Source of the DNA: Psychrobacter sp.
GTDB lineage: Bacteria > Pseudomonadota > Gammaproteobacteria > Pseudomonadales > Moraxellaceae
Direction: 5' to 3'
Assembly (NCBI RefSeq): GCF_030454045.1
Contig: NZ_JAKDJE010000031.1
Coordinates: 1 to 34,469 of the forward strand
DNA: 34,469 nt
The position numbers and the translations under genes are program-made. This document shows, piece after piece, positions 33,315 to 34,469 of the stretch. The first letter of the stretch is position 1. Every line of letters begins with the position of its first letter. The notes beneath the pieces were generated by a model. That model searched no databases and was not told the origin of the DNA. It saw only the letters and a list, made by a program, of their open reading frames with translations.

Positions 33315-33644
33315 ATGAGTATCAATTTAGACACAGCCAAACAAAATCTTTTAAAATTAAAAGATGAGTATGAGTCTCGTATTGAAAAGATAGAAGATCA
33401 TATCCAAAACCCACAAGATGACCTTAATGAGCATTGGGAAGATCAAGCTATTTCTTATCGTCAAAACGACATGCGTAAAAATTTGATGACAGAGGCACGC
33501 CAAAACCTCATCTATGTCGACAATGCATTGGGCCGCATTGAAAATGGTACGTATGGTGAGTGCGAAGTCTGCGGTGAACCGATTGAAGAGCCACGTTTAG
33601 AAGCGATTCCTTATGCAACTTTATGCATGGAACATGCCGAATAG
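33315..33644 (+). CDS. DksA/TraR-family zinc-finger protein (CCCH finger)
   Basis: This 109-residue protein has a charged helical N-terminal two thirds (a likely coiled coil) and a C-terminal zinc-finger of the DksA/TraR type. DksA-like proteins reach into the RNA polymerase secondary channel and alter initiation, often with ppGpp. The finger reads C83-x2-C86 (CEVCGEP), then C104-x2-H107 (LCMEHA), so the usual fourth cysteine is histidine. It is shorter than E. coli DksA (151 residues) and closer to YbiI/TraR or YocK-like proteins. The ATG at 33315 is fixed by GGGAG 6 nt upstream; an in-frame ATG at 33270 has none. It converges on thiE. Confidence 0.87.
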   Translation: MSINLDTAKQNLLKLKDEYESRIEKIEDHIQNPQDDLNEHWEDQAISYRQNDMRKNLMTEARQNLIYVDNALGRIENGTYGECEVCGEPIEEPRLEAIPYATLCMEHAE

Positions 33645-33671
33645 CTATCATACCTTATCCAAAAACGCATT

Positions 33672-34343
33672 TTATTCAGCAGGCGTTTTCCATTGAGAAA
33701 ATGCCTGCTGCCATTCATAGCAACGCTTAGCAATACTCTCTACTGGCAAATCCATAATATCACCAACGACAGCCACAAGAGCAATCGGCAGATCGACTAA
33801 TTCTGAAACGTTCTCTGCTGTCAGCCCGCCTATGACGCATATAGGTATGTCTTGCTGACACCCCTCGATTAGCTGTTGACGCGAGATGACATCTGCGTTC
33901 GGTTTGGTAGTAGAGGCAAATATAGCCCCCATCGCAGCATAACTTGCGCCATCATTTTTCGCCTCTTTAACCCATTCAACATCGCTGTGGCACGTGCGAC
34001 CAATTATTTGACTTGGTTTCAGAGATTGTATAGCGTCACAAATTTTGCCATCTGTTTGCCCAAGATGTACGCCAATCCCCAACGTTGATGCTAATACCAC
34101 ATCATCATTCATGACCACTGGCACATTGTACGATTTAGCCAATTCGACAATTTTTTTTGCTTCCCTCAAGAGTACCGAATCGCCGTCAGCTAAGCTCAGA
34201 ACACGCTTGCGCCGAATCTGCAACAATGCAATGAGCCCCGTAGATAATGCCGCATCTAACTTTTGATACAACAATTCAAATTCATCATCATTGGTCAGCA
34301 AATATAGCTTGGGTATCGCAGATGAGGTTGATGACTGGTTCAT
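33672..34343 (-). CDS. thiE: Thiamine-phosphate synthase
   Basis: ThiE joins the pyrimidine (HMP-PP) and thiazole phosphate units to make thiamine monophosphate. The 223-residue TIM barrel shows LYLLTNDDEF at the start, LLQIRRKR for pyrophosphate binding, VMNDDVVLA, GVHLGQTDG, IIGRTCHS, the phosphate loop AAMGAIFASTTKPNAD and CVIGGLTAENV. The ATG at 34343 has AAGGA 8 nt upstream; a TTG 30 bp earlier has none. No TPP riboswitch is evident in the short stretch before it. No other thi gene lies beside it in the window. Confidence 0.93.
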   Translation of the reverse strand: MNQSSTSSAIPKLYLLTNDDEFELLYQKLDAALSTGLIALLQIRRKRVLSLADGDSVLLREAKKIVELAKSYNVPVVMNDDVVLASTLGIGVHLGQTDGKICDAIQSLKPSQIIGRTCHSDVEWVKEAKNDGASYAAMGAIFASTTKPNADVISRQQLIEGCQQDIPICVIGGLTAENVSELVDLPIALVAVVGDIMDLPVESIAKRCYEWQQAFSQWKTPAE

Positions 34344-34376
34344 AGGGCAGATCCTTAATCTTAAACTCAACACAAT

Positions 34377-34410
34377 AAAAAGGCTGTTATATGATATAAC
34401 AGCCTTTTTT
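34377..34410. terminator. Strong hairpin with T-run just upstream of thiE
   Basis: A 15-bp perfect stem, AAAAAGGCTGTTATA / TATAACAGCCTTTTT, with a TGA loop has T-runs on both strands. It begins 34 bp before the thiE start. It probably ends a minus-strand gene beyond the window, which leaves little room for a thiE promoter. Confidence 0.8.
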
Positions 34411-34469
34411 ACATACTTAGATTAACACACCAAGTGCAACGCTAATTAATATTATAGAACGCCTGCATA

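Noticed and set aside
33661..33690. Weak hairpin AAAACGC / GCGTTTT between the DksA-like gene and thiE
   Set aside because: Short 7-bp arms with a long loop, and it lies over the 3' end of thiE; not enough for a terminator call.
34344..34376. Possible TPP riboswitch before thiE
   Set aside because: The space is far too short and the conserved CTGAGA and ACCTGA-type elements are not seen.
1..34469. CRISPR arrays, insertion sequences, prophage or integron sites
   Set aside because: No regularly spaced repeats, transposase, integrase or terminal inverted repeats with target duplications were found.

Overview
This window is a chromosomal segment from a gammaproteobacterium of the Moraxellaceae, most likely Psychrobacter. 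That assignment is an inference from gene content and protein style: a ubiE-ubiJ-ubiB cluster, a double-domain polyphosphate:AMP phosphotransferase of the Acinetobacter type, an AlaA-type aminotransferase and a moderate-to-low GC content. I could not run a database search. No phage, insertion sequence, integrase or CRISPR array is visible. Most of the window is housekeeping sequence with a few accessory islands.

Layout, left to right. 1-670: a Dps-family ferritin-like protein and its terminator. 767-2579: a CDF metal transporter and a hotdog acyl-CoA thioesterase, minus strand. 2734-8537: a minus-strand run of SDR, FAD-dependent oxidoreductase, DUF1365 protein, Cfa-like methyltransferase and DUF2177 membrane protein, apparently a membrane fatty-acid modification operon, with a LysR-regulator remnant wedged in its 3' part. 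9059-10594: aspartate aminotransferase and tRNA-Asn. 10726-13710: an arsenic operon, arsR-arsC-arsH-arsB, with a perfect 15-bp-arm palindrome at the arsR start. 13897-14892: a YrhK-like protein and a tRNA-Val/tRNA-Asp operon with a consensus promoter. 15008-16046: a frameshifted glutathione peroxidase and msrB. 16465-18111: an XRE helix-turn-helix domain fused to a complete AlaA aminotransferase. 18210-22126: a PiT phosphate transporter and Pap. 22513-26923: a helical protein of unknown function, then ubiE, ubiJ and ubiB. 27020-27656: a decayed FAD-linked D-lactate dehydrogenase. 27726-29500: ruvB and ruvA. 29588-32868: fba, an Ala-rich lipoprotein and pgk. 33315-34343: a small DksA/TraR zinc-finger protein and thiE.

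How the genes fit together. The SDR/FAD/DUF1365/Cfa/DUF2177 group would act on phospholipid acyl chains. The neighbouring Dps, MsrB and Gpx genes make oxidative stress a recurring theme. The ars genes cover sensing, arsenate reduction, organoarsenical oxidation and arsenite export. PiT and Pap link phosphate uptake to polyphosphate use. UbiE, UbiJ and UbiB act in ubiquinone synthesis. Pgk and Fba act in the glycolytic/gluconeogenic trunk.

The points most worth a second look are: the Cfa-like enzyme, which lacks several residues of classical cyclopropane synthases and sits in an operon resembling those for methylated, 10-methyl or furan fatty acids; the arsR operator/promoter/start-codon overlap, which implies a leaderless mRNA; the XRE-AlaA fusion; the roughly 105-residue disordered extension of UbiE; and three decaying genes (LysR, gpx, D-lactate dehydrogenase).
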